Positions 51,292-58,682 of a stretch of DNA of 64,000 nucleotides are shown in pieces (position 1 is the stretch's first letter; every line of letters starts with the position of its first letter). The stretch spans positions 1 through 64,000 of IMG/VR virus record IMGVR_UViG_3300032462_000002. One strand, written 5' to 3'. The DNA is from a virus. The notes beneath the pieces were generated by a model. The model worked only from the letters and a program-made list of their open reading frames with translations. It did not search any database and was not told the DNA's origin. Position numbers and translations under genes: made by a program.

Positions 51292-51744
51292 TTATTCCTT
51301 CAGCACAGCCTTCTTGACGTGCTTGTTTTTATTCATCCATTCTAAAAACGCAGGTCTGCTTTTGCGTGTTGACACTTTGACTTCATAGGTGAATTCTTCT
51401 GTTTGTTTCACGGCAAGAATTTTTCCCCCATCATCAGATACAATCTTGGCCAAGGATCGTGCGTCGGATTCTTTGGTGACATCTACGACAACCGTAAGTT
51501 GCTGTGTTGAGGTTAGCTCATAGGTTATCACGCCTATTCCAGCCAAAGCCATAACCGAAGCCATTGACAAAACAATTCGCTGAGTCCATTTCATGAATGA
51601 GTTGGACTTCTGTTTTGCTGGCATTACGATTCGCCCCATGTCAACAAGACAGTCTTCCATACTTCCTTGTTCTTTCATAAATTTCAAATGTCCCGGTAGG
51701 TTCTCAAGGGACATTGGAATTTGTTCATCTTTTGGTGTTGCCAT
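51292..51744 (-). CDS. Single-pass membrane protein
   Basis: The protein has 150 residues. Residues 1-56 are soluble and charged, residues about 57-76 (RIVLSMASVMALAGIGVITY) form one membrane helix, and the rest (LTVVVDVTKESDARSLAKIV, VKVSTRKSRPAFLEW) looks like a small extracytoplasmic or periplasmic domain. It resembles SPOR-like or regulator proteins but no family could be fixed. Confidence 0.65.
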   Translation of the reverse strand: MATPKDEQIPMSLENLPGHLKFMKEQGSMEDCLVDMGRIVMPAKQKSNSFMKWTQRIVLSMASVMALAGIGVITYELTSTQQLTVVVDVTKESDARSLAKIVSDDGGKILAVKQTEEFTYEVKVSTRKSRPAFLEWMNKNKHVKKAVLKE

Positions 51745-51779
51745 TTTATCTCCTTTTTGGTGGCTAACGTATTTAGTAT

Positions 51780-52058
51780 ATGCTCAATACAATTACACCA
51801 GAATTCGTCCACTACATCCCTGAAGACATGCAAGAAGGCGTACTGTATGTTTCTTTGGAGTACAGCACAGCGATCCACAAGTGCTGCTGTGGCTGCGGAC
51901 ATCAAGTCTGTACGCCAATTGATCCCAATCCACCACACAACGGCTGGACGCTTATAAACGACGATGGCAAGGTATCTCTCAGCCCGTCAATAGGCAACTT
52001 CCAGTTGTCTTGTAAAACACACTACTTCATCAAAGAAAACCAAGTCATGTGGTGTTAA
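51780..52058 (+). CDS. DUF6527-like cysteine-rich protein
   Basis: The protein has 92 residues. It has HKCCCGCGHQVCTPIDP, then GWTLINDDGKVSLSPSIGNF and a final CKTHYFIKENQVMWC, the pattern of the DUF6527 family. Members of this family sit beside ubiquitin-like and E1/E2-like genes in some bacteria, but no such gene is visible here. The Cys cluster may bind zinc. Confidence 0.7.
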   Translation: MLNTITPEFVHYIPEDMQEGVLYVSLEYSTAIHKCCCGCGHQVCTPIDPNPPHNGWTLINDDGKVSLSPSIGNFQLSCKTHYFIKENQVMWC

Positions 52059-52134
52059 TTACTTCACGACATATTAGCAAATTAGTGGAGGAAATGTACG
52101 CTGAAGATTACAAACTATTTGAGTATATATTTTA

Positions 52135-52377
52135 ATGGAATCATTCAAAGAATATATCAACGAAGGAAAAGATCGAGGCAACAATAGGATTGAGGCCATA
52201 TCGACTCTCGTATCTGCTTTGAAAACAGCACTCGGTCAGTACGATATATCAACCCGTCATTTCGTCTGGGAGCATCTCAACAGCCAAAAAGGGAAAGAAT
52301 TGATGGAAAAGATTCTACGCAATCCGAAAACCTACCTTTCCGACAGCGAATTCACCAAGTTGGTTATAAAGAAATGA
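52135..52377 (+). CDS. Small protein with clear capsid-targeting-like leader
   Basis: The protein has 80 residues, beginning MESFKEYINEGKDRGN. The YINEG site fits a prohead-protease cut after I-N-E. The rest is helical and charged (STLVSALKTALGQYDIST), and may be the mature internal head protein. Confidence 0.65.
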   Translation: MESFKEYINEGKDRGNNRIEAISTLVSALKTALGQYDISTRHFVWEHLNSQKGKELMEKILRNPKTYLSDSEFTKLVIKK

Positions 52378-52467
52378 CGTGTTGACTTCAGACGAGAAAA
52401 GAGTAAATTGTGTTGGATCAGTTGGATCGCCGACTGAAATTTCCGATTCTCTCGAAGGAGTCTTGCA

Positions 52468-53007
52468 GTGAAGAAGTTTCTCTCAGTTATGGCTGCAATC
52501 GCAGTCCTCGTGGCCTGGAGTGGCACAGCTCCGGCTCAATGTGGCAGCGGGCGTTTCTTTAGTGGCCAAAACCAATGCGAGAATGGCTACTTCGGTGGTT
52601 GGCGAGTGATTCACTCGAACTATTCCCCCGTCTACTCGCACAGCAGCTTTGGATCGTGTTCCAGTGGAGGATATGTGACGGCGAGTCAACCAGTGCCTCA
52701 GACGGTGCCATACATCGAAAACAAAGGCACCAACAAGGCCGTGATGCCTGATCCAAATTACCAACCCTATAAGGGTGGCAATTTGCCAGCTCCTACTCCA
52801 AAGAAGACTTCCCAACCGGGAGACCTTCCTCTGCCTCCGAAGAAGATTCAGCCGCCGAATCCTCGCCAAGATGGATTTCCCGAAGGGACCATTCAGATTG
52901 ACAACCAATCGTATGGCAGATTGCTTGACGGTACTTACGCCAAGATTTCCGATGGGACGTACTCTCGCTTGAAGGGCAATACGGCATACGGAAGTTACTC
53001 GAAGTAA
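52468..53007 (+). CDS. Secreted Pro/Gly/Ser-rich protein
   Basis: The protein has 179 residues with a clear signal peptide (MKKFLSVMAAIAVLVAWSGT, probably cut after APA). The start is Cys- and Gly-rich; the middle is proline-rich (PAPTPKKTSQPGDLPLPPKK). The C-terminus has a repeated YGRLLDGTYAKISDGTYSRL motif. It may be an exported surface or cell-wall protein. A strong terminator follows. Confidence 0.75.
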   Translation: MKKFLSVMAAIAVLVAWSGTAPAQCGSGRFFSGQNQCENGYFGGWRVIHSNYSPVYSHSSFGSCSSGGYVTASQPVPQTVPYIENKGTNKAVMPDPNYQPYKGGNLPAPTPKKTSQPGDLPLPPKKIQPPNPRQDGFPEGTIQIDNQSYGRLLDGTYAKISDGTYSRLKGNTAYGSYSK

Positions 53008-53027
53008 TTTGAGTCAGTATCAAAAAG

Positions 53028-53057
53028 CAAAAGCCAGGGATCAAACCCTGGCTTTTG
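53028..53057. terminator. Bidirectional terminator
   Basis: CAAAAGCCAGGG pairs exactly with CCCTGGCTTTTG, with loop ATCAAA. It lies between two convergent genes and probably stops both. Confidence 0.92.
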
Positions 53058-53060
53058 TCG

Positions 53061-53429
53061 TTATTTGGGGGCTGGATAACGGTCTATTCTGTTTTTTCGG
53101 TCATAAGACCCAAGCATATGACCCTGACGATAATCGTCACTTAATGTCCAACGGATTGGACCCAGCCACTTGCCATGCCCCCCATCCCAATATCCAGTCA
53201 TAAATGTAGCTGACGGGGTTGCTGGTTGTGTAGTCGCTCCCACTGCGGGGGCAACTGGACTTGATTCTGACGGTACAGGAACAGGTTGAACCTGCCTGAT
53301 TTCTGACATAGGCGATTCGTTGATTGGACGAGCCTCCGGCTTAACTCGCACAATGCTAATGATACCTAAGATCACAAGTGGAGTCGAAAGTATCGCCAAC
53401 AATAATACGACAAAGAAACTCTTTTTCAT
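53061..53429 (-). CDS. Membrane-anchored or secreted protein with GYxDG motif
   Basis: The protein has 122 residues. The N-terminus (MKKSFFVVLLLAILSTPLVI then LGIISIV) is a signal or anchor. A Pro/Ser linker follows (PVPVPSESSPVAPAVG). The end carries TGYWDGGHGKWLGPIRWTLS then YRQGHMLGSYDRKNR, a motif that recurs at 58202-58678. A TATATA box and AAGGAGG leader precede it. Confidence 0.7.
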   Translation of the reverse strand: MKKSFFVVLLLAILSTPLVILGIISIVRVKPEARPINESPMSEIRQVQPVPVPSESSPVAPAVGATTQPATPSATFMTGYWDGGHGKWLGPIRWTLSDDYRQGHMLGSYDRKNRIDRYPAPK

Positions 53430-53490
53430 AAGTCCTCCTTTATCGTATATACCTGCACACTGGAATAATTCAGAGGTTACAAGAAGTTAA

Positions 53491-54441
53491 ATGCGAGTTG
53501 CATCTATCACTATGATCGGTCAGTTTCCCGATGGGATCAACATTCATGTAAGAAATTTGAAATGGGCATTGACGGAAGATGACCACATTTTCATCATTAC
53601 TTTGCCATCTTTTATTGAATCTCTTGATCTAAAAAACGATAAGCAAGTCACCTACATTCCCTTCCATACACAACTTAATTCGGAAAAAGGATTCATCAAC
53701 TTTTGGAAATATTTTCCGAAAATAATCAAAGAGTACAAAATATACCCTGAGTGGTTTTTGTTCATGGAGGAAGACATTTGGTTTTTTGCCAAGCCACTAC
53801 TCCAAAGCGATCCTAAAATTATCCGTGGATATTTACCTCGTGGCTCGTACAGAAACATCTTACTCGACGACCAAATCATACACAATCGAGTGTGGGAAGG
53901 TGCGCAGGTAATCCACAGTGATATTGTGAAAAACGCCATCAATTTCGGCATCGACTTTTCTTTTGTGCGAAACACATTCTTGGTCAAGAACAGAAAAAAA
54001 TACGAAGATGAATTTGGTGGCGAGATTACCATGTCCATGTATCAGAACCCTGATACATTTGACGAGTTTGGTCTATATTGCGCTTTGGTCGAAAAGACGA
54101 AAATGCAACATGAAGTTAAAGCTCTGCATGTTCGTGGGCCGGAAAGTCTGCACCGCATGTATCCCGATGCTTATTTGCACGCAACCAAACAACGCATAGA
54201 TGAAATACAAAAGAAATTGCCATATATTGATGTTCTACTTGCTGTTGCTGTATATTACACAGTTGGATTGTGGAAGCACATTCATCATTTGGACTGGACC
54301 AAGGCTCAGATAGAAAGTAAGAGAGAAATACAGCGGCTGTTGTTGACTGGTAACGAATGGATTACATTCGAGGAATACACCAAATTAGATTCATTGCATG
54401 TCTTAATGAATGGCTTATCTCCGAGCAGGAAGAAGGTATAA
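53491..54441 (+). CDS. GT-A-like glycosyltransferase
   Basis: The protein has 316 residues. It has an N-terminal turn (MIGQFPDGINIHVRNLKWAL), an acidic site FLFMEEDIWFFAKPLL (E-E-D in place of D-x-D) and an acceptor region IHNRVWEGAQVIHSDIV. The pattern fits a GT-A enzyme of the type seen in glycan loci. It may be part of the same glycan-modifying set as the other transferases in this window. Confidence 0.65.
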   Translation: MRVASITMIGQFPDGINIHVRNLKWALTEDDHIFIITLPSFIESLDLKNDKQVTYIPFHTQLNSEKGFINFWKYFPKIIKEYKIYPEWFLFMEEDIWFFAKPLLQSDPKIIRGYLPRGSYRNILLDDQIIHNRVWEGAQVIHSDIVKNAINFGIDFSFVRNTFLVKNRKKYEDEFGGEITMSMYQNPDTFDEFGLYCALVEKTKMQHEVKALHVRGPESLHRMYPDAYLHATKQRIDEIQKKLPYIDVLLAVAVYYTVGLWKHIHHLDWTKAQIESKREIQRLLLTGNEWITFEEYTKLDSLHVLMNGLSPSRKKV

Positions 54442-54450
54442 TGCGATATA

Positions 54451-54563
54451 CTCATTCTCCGGGCGATCTCGATCAGCAATCGTCGGTTTCTATGTGAGAA
54501 AGCCGGACTTCTATCGGTACGAGCAAGACTGATAAGCCAAGCTGGTTTCACCCGGAGAGTGAG
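54451..54563 (+). ncRNA. Structured element with a 13-bp closing helix
   Basis: CTCATTCTCCGGG (54451-54463) pairs with CCCGGAGAGTGAG (54551-54563), 13 bp with one G-T wobble. Inside is a second imperfect helix (CGGTTTC with GAAAGCCG, one bulge). The whole 113-nt piece lies exactly between two genes. It is not a tRNA: no T-loop or anticodon stem was found. It may be a leader, a small RNA or a processing element. Confidence 0.5.
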
Positions 54564-54593
54564 TTGTCTTTGGTCAAATTTATTGGATTCGAT

Positions 54594-54971
54594 ATGATAC
54601 GCAAAATTACTGATCCGTGGGAAGTAAGCAAAGATGCACCGCCCAAGACTCTGGAAGGAGCCATCGTATTTTTGAATAATTGGTTATCTCAAACATCAGG
54701 TAAAGAAAAAGACGAAGACCCTGAGCAACCTATGATTGAGGTAGTTACAAAGATGATAAACGAAAACCCAACCGAATGGTGGCTTGGACATCATTTCGGT
54801 TGGGGCATGGGTATGAGAAACATACTTCGCAAGAATGGATACGACGAGCAAACGCTCGGCGTCAGCAATCTTGACGATTACTACATTGGGCTGATCGAGC
54901 AAGCATGTTTAGGCAAGGGAAACCATCACCATGAAATGCCTAGTCTCGACGCCGATAGTACAAAAGAATGA
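54594..54971 (+). CDS. Hypothetical protein with ITDPWEVS start
   Basis: The protein has 125 residues, MIRKITDPWEVSKDAPPKTL. The core (EWWLGHHFGWGMGMRNILRK, GVSNLDDYYIGLIEQACLG) is a recognisable compact helical module, reminiscent of DUF6794-type proteins. The ITDPWEVS start is also found at the end of the gp23-like fragment at 56470-56746. A TTG at 54564 is another possible start, touching the RNA hairpin. Confidence 0.7.
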   Translation: MIRKITDPWEVSKDAPPKTLEGAIVFLNNWLSQTSGKEKDEDPEQPMIEVVTKMINENPTEWWLGHHFGWGMGMRNILRKNGYDEQTLGVSNLDDYYIGLIEQACLGKGNHHHEMPSLDADSTKE

Positions 54972-55056
54972 CTCGTCTAATGTGATCTGCTTCGATTTTT
55001 CCCCACGATCCATCGTCGTGAAAAATCTCTTTAATGAATTTCCATATTCGGTTCAT
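54940..55056 (-). CDS. 38-residue basic peptide
   Basis: The protein (MNRIWKFIKEIFHDDGSWGK...) has a very strong ribosome site (AAAGGAGG, 5 bp before the ATG). It is amphipathic and ends in Arg-rich RRRD. It overlaps the 3' end of the convergent gene by 32 bp. It may be a small accessory or toxic peptide. Confidence 0.6.
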   Translation of the reverse strand: MNRIWKFIKEIFHDDGSWGKIEADHIRRVILLYYRRRD

Positions 55057-55089
55057 ATAGCCTCCTTTGCCAAAAGGAACCGAATGTAT

Positions 55090-55686
55090 TTATCCTACCT
55101 GTCGATACTTCACTTTTTCTTGGAATTCATTTGGATGAATTAAACCCAACAAACTGGGTTTATCAGTTGCAAATTGATCCCAACTGATGCTTCTGTTGAA
55201 ATTATTGATTTGAGTTGCTTGGATGTCACATTCGATGACGCCGCAGCCCCAATCAATATCGAAGAACATCAAACTTATTTTCCAACTACGGTCGCATGGA
55301 CAGGCGACGTGTGGAAGTCATTCGTAAAGTTCCGAAACTCCTGGAATCTTCCAGCGTATGTTGTTGAGATAAGGATTGCAATCATGGACAACAATAGTGC
55401 CACCAATATTGATGCTCCGAATGGAATTCAAGATGTCTTTGTCTACTTGATCTGATTGATGCAATCCATCAATGAAAATCAAATCAAACTTTTGTGTATT
55501 GAAAGCAAAGAATTCATCTGAAGTGATTTGATATGTGGCCGCAGTATTATTCGGGTCTACACAAAATTTGTGTTCACATTGGATGTGCTGGTATGTGTCA
55601 AATGTACCAATACCTATTTCCAAGTAGCTTTTGTAAGATAGCTCTTTAATCAAGAACGAAATCAATTCGAGTCGAGTTGAAAACAT
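55090..55686 (-). pseudogene. Class I methyltransferase interrupted by an internal inversion
   Basis: The minus strand encodes MFSTRLELISFLIKEL, YLEIGIGTFDTYQHI, FDLIFIDGLHQSDQVDKDIL and GGTIVVHDCNPYL, a class I methyltransferase of the Methyltransf_24 kind. The frame then stops. The missing part is read on the plus strand at 55261-55365 (EEHQTYFPTTVAWTGDVWKS then FVKFRNSWNLPAYVV). The minus strand resumes with DIDWGCGVIECD and ends at 55090. Turning 55261-55365 back gives one uninterrupted frame of about 198 residues. The gene is inactive in the present orientation. Confidence 0.85.
55261..55365. other. 105-bp inverted segment inside the methyltransferase gene
   Basis: Inverting 55261-55365 restores HDCNPYL-EEHQ and PAYVV-DIDWGCGVI exactly in frame; the length is a multiple of three. 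The ends form a short imperfect inverted repeat: GAAGAACAT on the left and ATGTTGTTG (reverse complement CAACAACAT) on the right, 7 of 9 matching. No recombinase gene is nearby. Confidence 0.85.
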
Positions 55687-55688
55687 CC

Positions 55689-56417
55689 TTAAAATTTCAC
55701 TTGAGCCAAACACGGCGGCATAATTTGTTTGAGCATTGACACTGGAATATACGCCATGAGTTTATCTTGCTGGCTTCTAGGATCAGGGCGAACTCGCAAT
55801 GTTGCAGCACCCATCCGATAGTTACCTCGTTGATCGAATCCCTCATCTTCGGCCCCGGCTCGCATCTCTTCTATGAGCTTTTTGGCTTCAGCAACGCTTA
55901 CCAACACGATTTTGCCGCCAACTCGACTTAGAACAGCATAGAACTCAGCTTTGCCAACCATGTCTCTACCAGGGACGCCACGGCGATAATCCTTCATGAC
56001 TTCAAAGAGAATATCATCTCCAGTATCACGATATTTGATTTGAATGGGTTTTTCACCGCTGGGAGTGTCCCACCATCCGTCAACCTTGTCATATTTATCT
56101 TCTTGAGTGGATGGCTCTCTAAGTTTCATTCCACATTGAACCAAGCTATCAAATATCTGCTTTTCAATACTTTTGCCATATTGAACTCTCTGGTCAATGT
56201 CCTGAAATCTATTGCCCATACGCATTTGAGGCGGTGAAGTACGATCAGCAGGGTTTGGAGCATGACCAAGAGATGGCTTAGGAATTTCTTCTTCAGGATT
56301 TGTCACAGGTATCACCGGCTTTTGTTGTTGCATACGACGAGGATCACGGCCAAAGGCTCCACCTACGGGGCCTCGCCAGCGAGCTTCATTAGTTGATAAC
56401 CATTTTGAAAAGTTCAT
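55689..56417 (-). CDS. PD-(D/E)XK nuclease-like protein with targeting-like leader
   Basis: The protein has 242 residues beginning MNFSKWLSTNEARWRGP. The catalytic core is YGKSIEKQIFDSLVQCGMKL (first acidic helix), EDKYDKVDGWWDTPSGEKPI (D) and QIKYRDTGDDILFE (Q-x-K), a PD-(D/E)XK restriction-like fold. A Pro-rich stretch joins leader and nuclease. The leader matches others here, so it may be packaged and injected. It ends 2 bp before the methyltransferase ATG. Confidence 0.8.
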   Translation of the reverse strand: MNFSKWLSTNEARWRGPVGGAFGRDPRRMQQQKPVIPVTNPEEEIPKPSLGHAPNPADRTSPPQMRMGNRFQDIDQRVQYGKSIEKQIFDSLVQCGMKLREPSTQEDKYDKVDGWWDTPSGEKPIQIKYRDTGDDILFEVMKDYRRGVPGRDMVGKAEFYAVLSRVGGKIVLVSVAEAKKLIEEMRAGAEDEGFDQRGNYRMGAATLRVRPDPRSQQDKLMAYIPVSMLKQIMPPCLAQVKF

Positions 56418-56469
56418 AGCTTATTTATCTCCCAAGCTACATATTATTCAAAGTTAAATATAATGAAAT

Positions 56470-56746
56470 ATGATTGAGCATGAACCAGAAGAAATCCGAA
56501 TCAAAACATACAAAGACCCTTTAATGGATGGGAAGCTCCTCATGGGACACACACACACAATATAAAGGCAACAGCCATATGGGTGCTGGATATTTCTTTG
56601 CGCCTTACGTCCCTTTGACTCGAACTCCGACCGTTTTTGGTCAGACGCACCAAGCTGTTGATTACGCTCGTGGTGATGATGTTGTAAAGCCAACAAAAGC
56701 TCACAGAAGCATCACCGATCCGTGGGAAGTTTCTCGATTCGACTGA
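56470..56746 (+). pseudogene. Fragment of a gp23-type capsid protein with a frameshift
   Basis: From 56470 the frame reads MIEHEPEEIRIKTYKDPLMD then GKLLMG, then stops at an ACACACACACA run near 56551-56562. The next frame continues with QYKGNSHMGAGYFFAPYVPL then TRTPTVFG. This matches the YKDPLFPSNQILMGYKGDSY then CPYVPLTQTP segment of the capsid gene in the window. The tail ends HRSITDPWEVSRFD. It is a C-terminal capsid fragment broken at a dinucleotide repeat. Confidence 0.78.
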
Positions 56747-56857
56747 AATAAACTGCTTGTATTCGGCTGTCCAGCAAGTAAAATGAAAGTTGACAGTACA
56801 AGACCAGCGTGCCGTCCAATTTCAATTCTGCTGGCCAATCCCTCACGGAGTCAAAAC

Positions 56858-57340
56858 ATGACCACAACACAAGAGGGCATGGACGCCACAACAGAAGAAC
56901 CCGAAAAAATTGTTGTCCCTGTCTTAACAGACACGGATGAACAAGAAATTCTTGGTCTTCACAATGCCATCGGAAAGGTCTTGGAAAAGATCAAATGGCA
57001 TGAAGAACAGATCAAAGAACGACGACAAGACATCACCGGCCACGAAAATCAAATCAATGATTTGCGAAATTCATTAAGGCAACACGTCGGTCCATTGATG
57101 AGTCAAGCTCTGAGTCAGCCTCAAAAAACTGAGAGCCGAACTCGTGAATCGACTGATGCGACAGGAACTTTGATTACAGACTGTCTTCGCAAAAGCAGCA
57201 AGCCGCTGGATACAAACCACATCAAAAAGTTCCTGGTGAAGCATGGAAATACCACCAACCCTAGTGTCGAACTCAGTCGAATGGTCAAGCGTGGATTCAT
57301 CGAACGGTCAGGACGTGGGCTTTACCAACTGAAGAAGTAG
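56858..57340 (+). CDS. Coiled-coil and winged-helix regulator
   Basis: The protein has about 160 residues from the ATG at 56858 (GGAG leader). A central coiled coil (GKVLEKIKWHEEQIKERRQD) is followed by a C-terminal winged-helix domain (TNHIKKFLVKHGNTTNPSVE, RMVKRGFIERSGRGLYQL). It probably binds DNA as a dimer. A terminator follows. Confidence 0.75.
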   Translation: MTTTQEGMDATTEEPEKIVVPVLTDTDEQEILGLHNAIGKVLEKIKWHEEQIKERRQDITGHENQINDLRNSLRQHVGPLMSQALSQPQKTESRTRESTDATGTLITDCLRKSSKPLDTNHIKKFLVKHGNTTNPSVELSRMVKRGFIERSGRGLYQLKK

Positions 57341-57354
57341 AATTTCGAGGAAGG

Positions 57355-57386
57355 AAAAAAGGACGGCTTTCAGGCCGTCCTTTTTT
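57355..57386. terminator. Rho-independent terminator
   Basis: GGACGGC (57361-57367) pairs with GCCGTCC (57374-57380), flanked by A6 and T6, with loop TTTCAG. It follows the winged-helix gene. Confidence 0.95.
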
Positions 57387-57411
57387 ATTGCGCCAAGTCG
57401 TACATACCTTC

Positions 57412-57615
57412 ATGAATTTCAAACATTGGTTATCTCTGAACGAGGGCGGTTGGATTAGCAAAGGCAAAGCACAAAACTCTTTGTTCAAGCCCGGCCCCAA
57501 AGATACAACACCAAAACCACACGATCTAAAACTTTGTGGTATCGGCGGCGGTCCAGGTCCTGGTGGTGCATGCGCAAGTGCCGGAGGCGGGGCAACGGCT
57601 GTTCCTGTTAAGTAA
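57412..57615 (+). CDS. Small protein with LNEG targeting-like leader
   Basis: The protein has 67 residues starting MNFKHWLSLNEGGWISKGKA, with L-N-E-G, the best match to a T4 protease cut in this window. The rest is Gly/Pro-rich and ends GGGATAVPVK. No strong ribosome site is visible, and an earlier start at 57388 exists. It overlaps the convergent gene by 8 bp. Confidence 0.55.
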   Translation: MNFKHWLSLNEGGWISKGKAQNSLFKPGPKDTTPKPHDLKLCGIGGGPGPGGACASAGGGATAVPVK

Positions 57616-58096
57616 GTGGCTTCAACCAACTGGTAGGATTAGGCGTAGAATAACTAACATCAGAATATCTGACTGTTACATTTATCTCATAGTCTAACGA
57701 GCTTGTGATGTCCATGCTACCAAAGTCCAGAGCGGAGATAAGTGAATTTTCTAAATACAACAATTCTAAAACTTCACCATTTTCACCATGTAGCCTCAAT
57801 ACCACAGTCGCTTTTTCTGATTGCCACTTGCGATCTTCTAACGCACGAAATTGCTCAGACACCCAACACATGAACAATGCGCCACCTTCGTCGTTTTCAA
57901 CATCGTTGTAGGTGATTTTCATTTCGTCCCATGACGATTTGCCCGGCAACCAAGTGGTGTTCCCATTATGTTGAACAGTCGTTGATTGAACGGTCATTGA
58001 TGGAAGCGAACCAATTTTAACTGGAGACGGTGGGGCTATGAGTTGCCATGTCTTATCGTCTCGCCATTCCGCAGACCAATTGAATTTGTGAGGCAT
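57608..58096 (-). CDS. Tail tube-like structural protein
   Basis: The protein has 162 residues. MPHKFNWSAEWRDDKTWQLI, then WLPGKSSWDEMKITYNDVEN and a final YEINVTVRYSDVSYSTPNPT, is the beta-rich layout of T4 gp19-type tail tube subunits. It lies away from a full tail cluster, so this could be a homologue with another role. The start at 58096 is supported by the fold; the frame runs up to 58156. Confidence 0.55.
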   Translation of the reverse strand: MPHKFNWSAEWRDDKTWQLIAPPSPVKIGSLPSMTVQSTTVQHNGNTTWLPGKSSWDEMKITYNDVENDEGGALFMCWVSEQFRALEDRKWQSEKATVVLRLHGENGEVLELLYLENSLISALDFGSMDITSSLDYEINVTVRYSDVSYSTPNPTSWLKPLT

Positions 58097-58201
58097 ATAT
58101 TTTCTCCTGCATCCATTATAAGAAAATGAACTTCTCAAAAAGCCTATGCGGAGCATAAATACTTATTGATAGAGGTTAAATCAACCATCAAGGAGGAAGA
58201 T

Positions 58202-58678
58202 ATGAGCAACAACAACTCTGTCGCTGTTATTGTTGTGGGCCTGTTAGGGTTCATGGCAATTGCCATCACAGGAAAATGGATTCTCGATCAAAATAATGAG
58301 TGTAATCATCATCGCCAAGATCATCGAGATCGAATTGAAATAAACACACCGGCACCACAAGTTGTGACACCACCGGCTCAACAAATAATTGTGACACCAC
58401 CGGCTCAACAAATAATTGTGACACCACCGGCTCAACAAATCATCATTGGTCGTCCTTACCCACAAGCCTACCCACAATATCACAGCAGAAACGAATTCTG
58501 GATGGGATATTCCGATGGATGGAATGGTATGGGAATGCGTCAGAATTGCCCTGAATATATTCAGGGCTATCAGATCGGCACGCATGATCGCAGTTGTCAT
58601 CGACCATATTATCACGAACGACATTGCCCACCAGGGTTCTCTTTGAGAGTCCCTGGCTTTAGCTTGAATATCCGTTAA
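58202..58678 (+). CDS. Membrane protein with repeats and GYxDG motif
   Basis: The protein has 158 residues with an AAGGAGGAA leader. One membrane helix (VAVIVVGLLGFMAIAITGKW) is followed by a His-rich segment and three copies of VTPPAQQII encoded by a 27-bp repeat. The end has FWMGYSDGWNGMGMRQNCPE then YIQGYQIGTHDRSCH, the same G-Y-x-D-G...Q-G...D-R pattern as the protein at 53061-53429. Function unknown. Confidence 0.7.
   Translation: MSNNNSVAVIVVGLLGFMAIAITGKWILDQNNECNHHRQDHRDRIEINTPAPQVVTPPAQQIIVTPPAQQIIVTPPAQQIIIGRPYPQAYPQYHSRNEFWMGYSDGWNGMGMRQNCPEYIQGYQIGTHDRSCHRPYYHERHCPPGFSLRVPGFSLNIR
58364..58444 (+). repeat. 27-bp tandem repeat, three copies
   Basis: The unit contains ACACCACCGGCTCAACAAAT and recurs every 27 bp three times, giving a 9-residue protein repeat. 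The last copy diverges at its end. Confidence 0.9.
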
Positions 58679-58682
58679 GCAA

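Noticed and set aside
54451-54563. tRNA gene
   Set aside because: A 7-bp acceptor-like part of the helix drew attention, but there is no T-loop, no anticodon arm and no CCA-compatible end.
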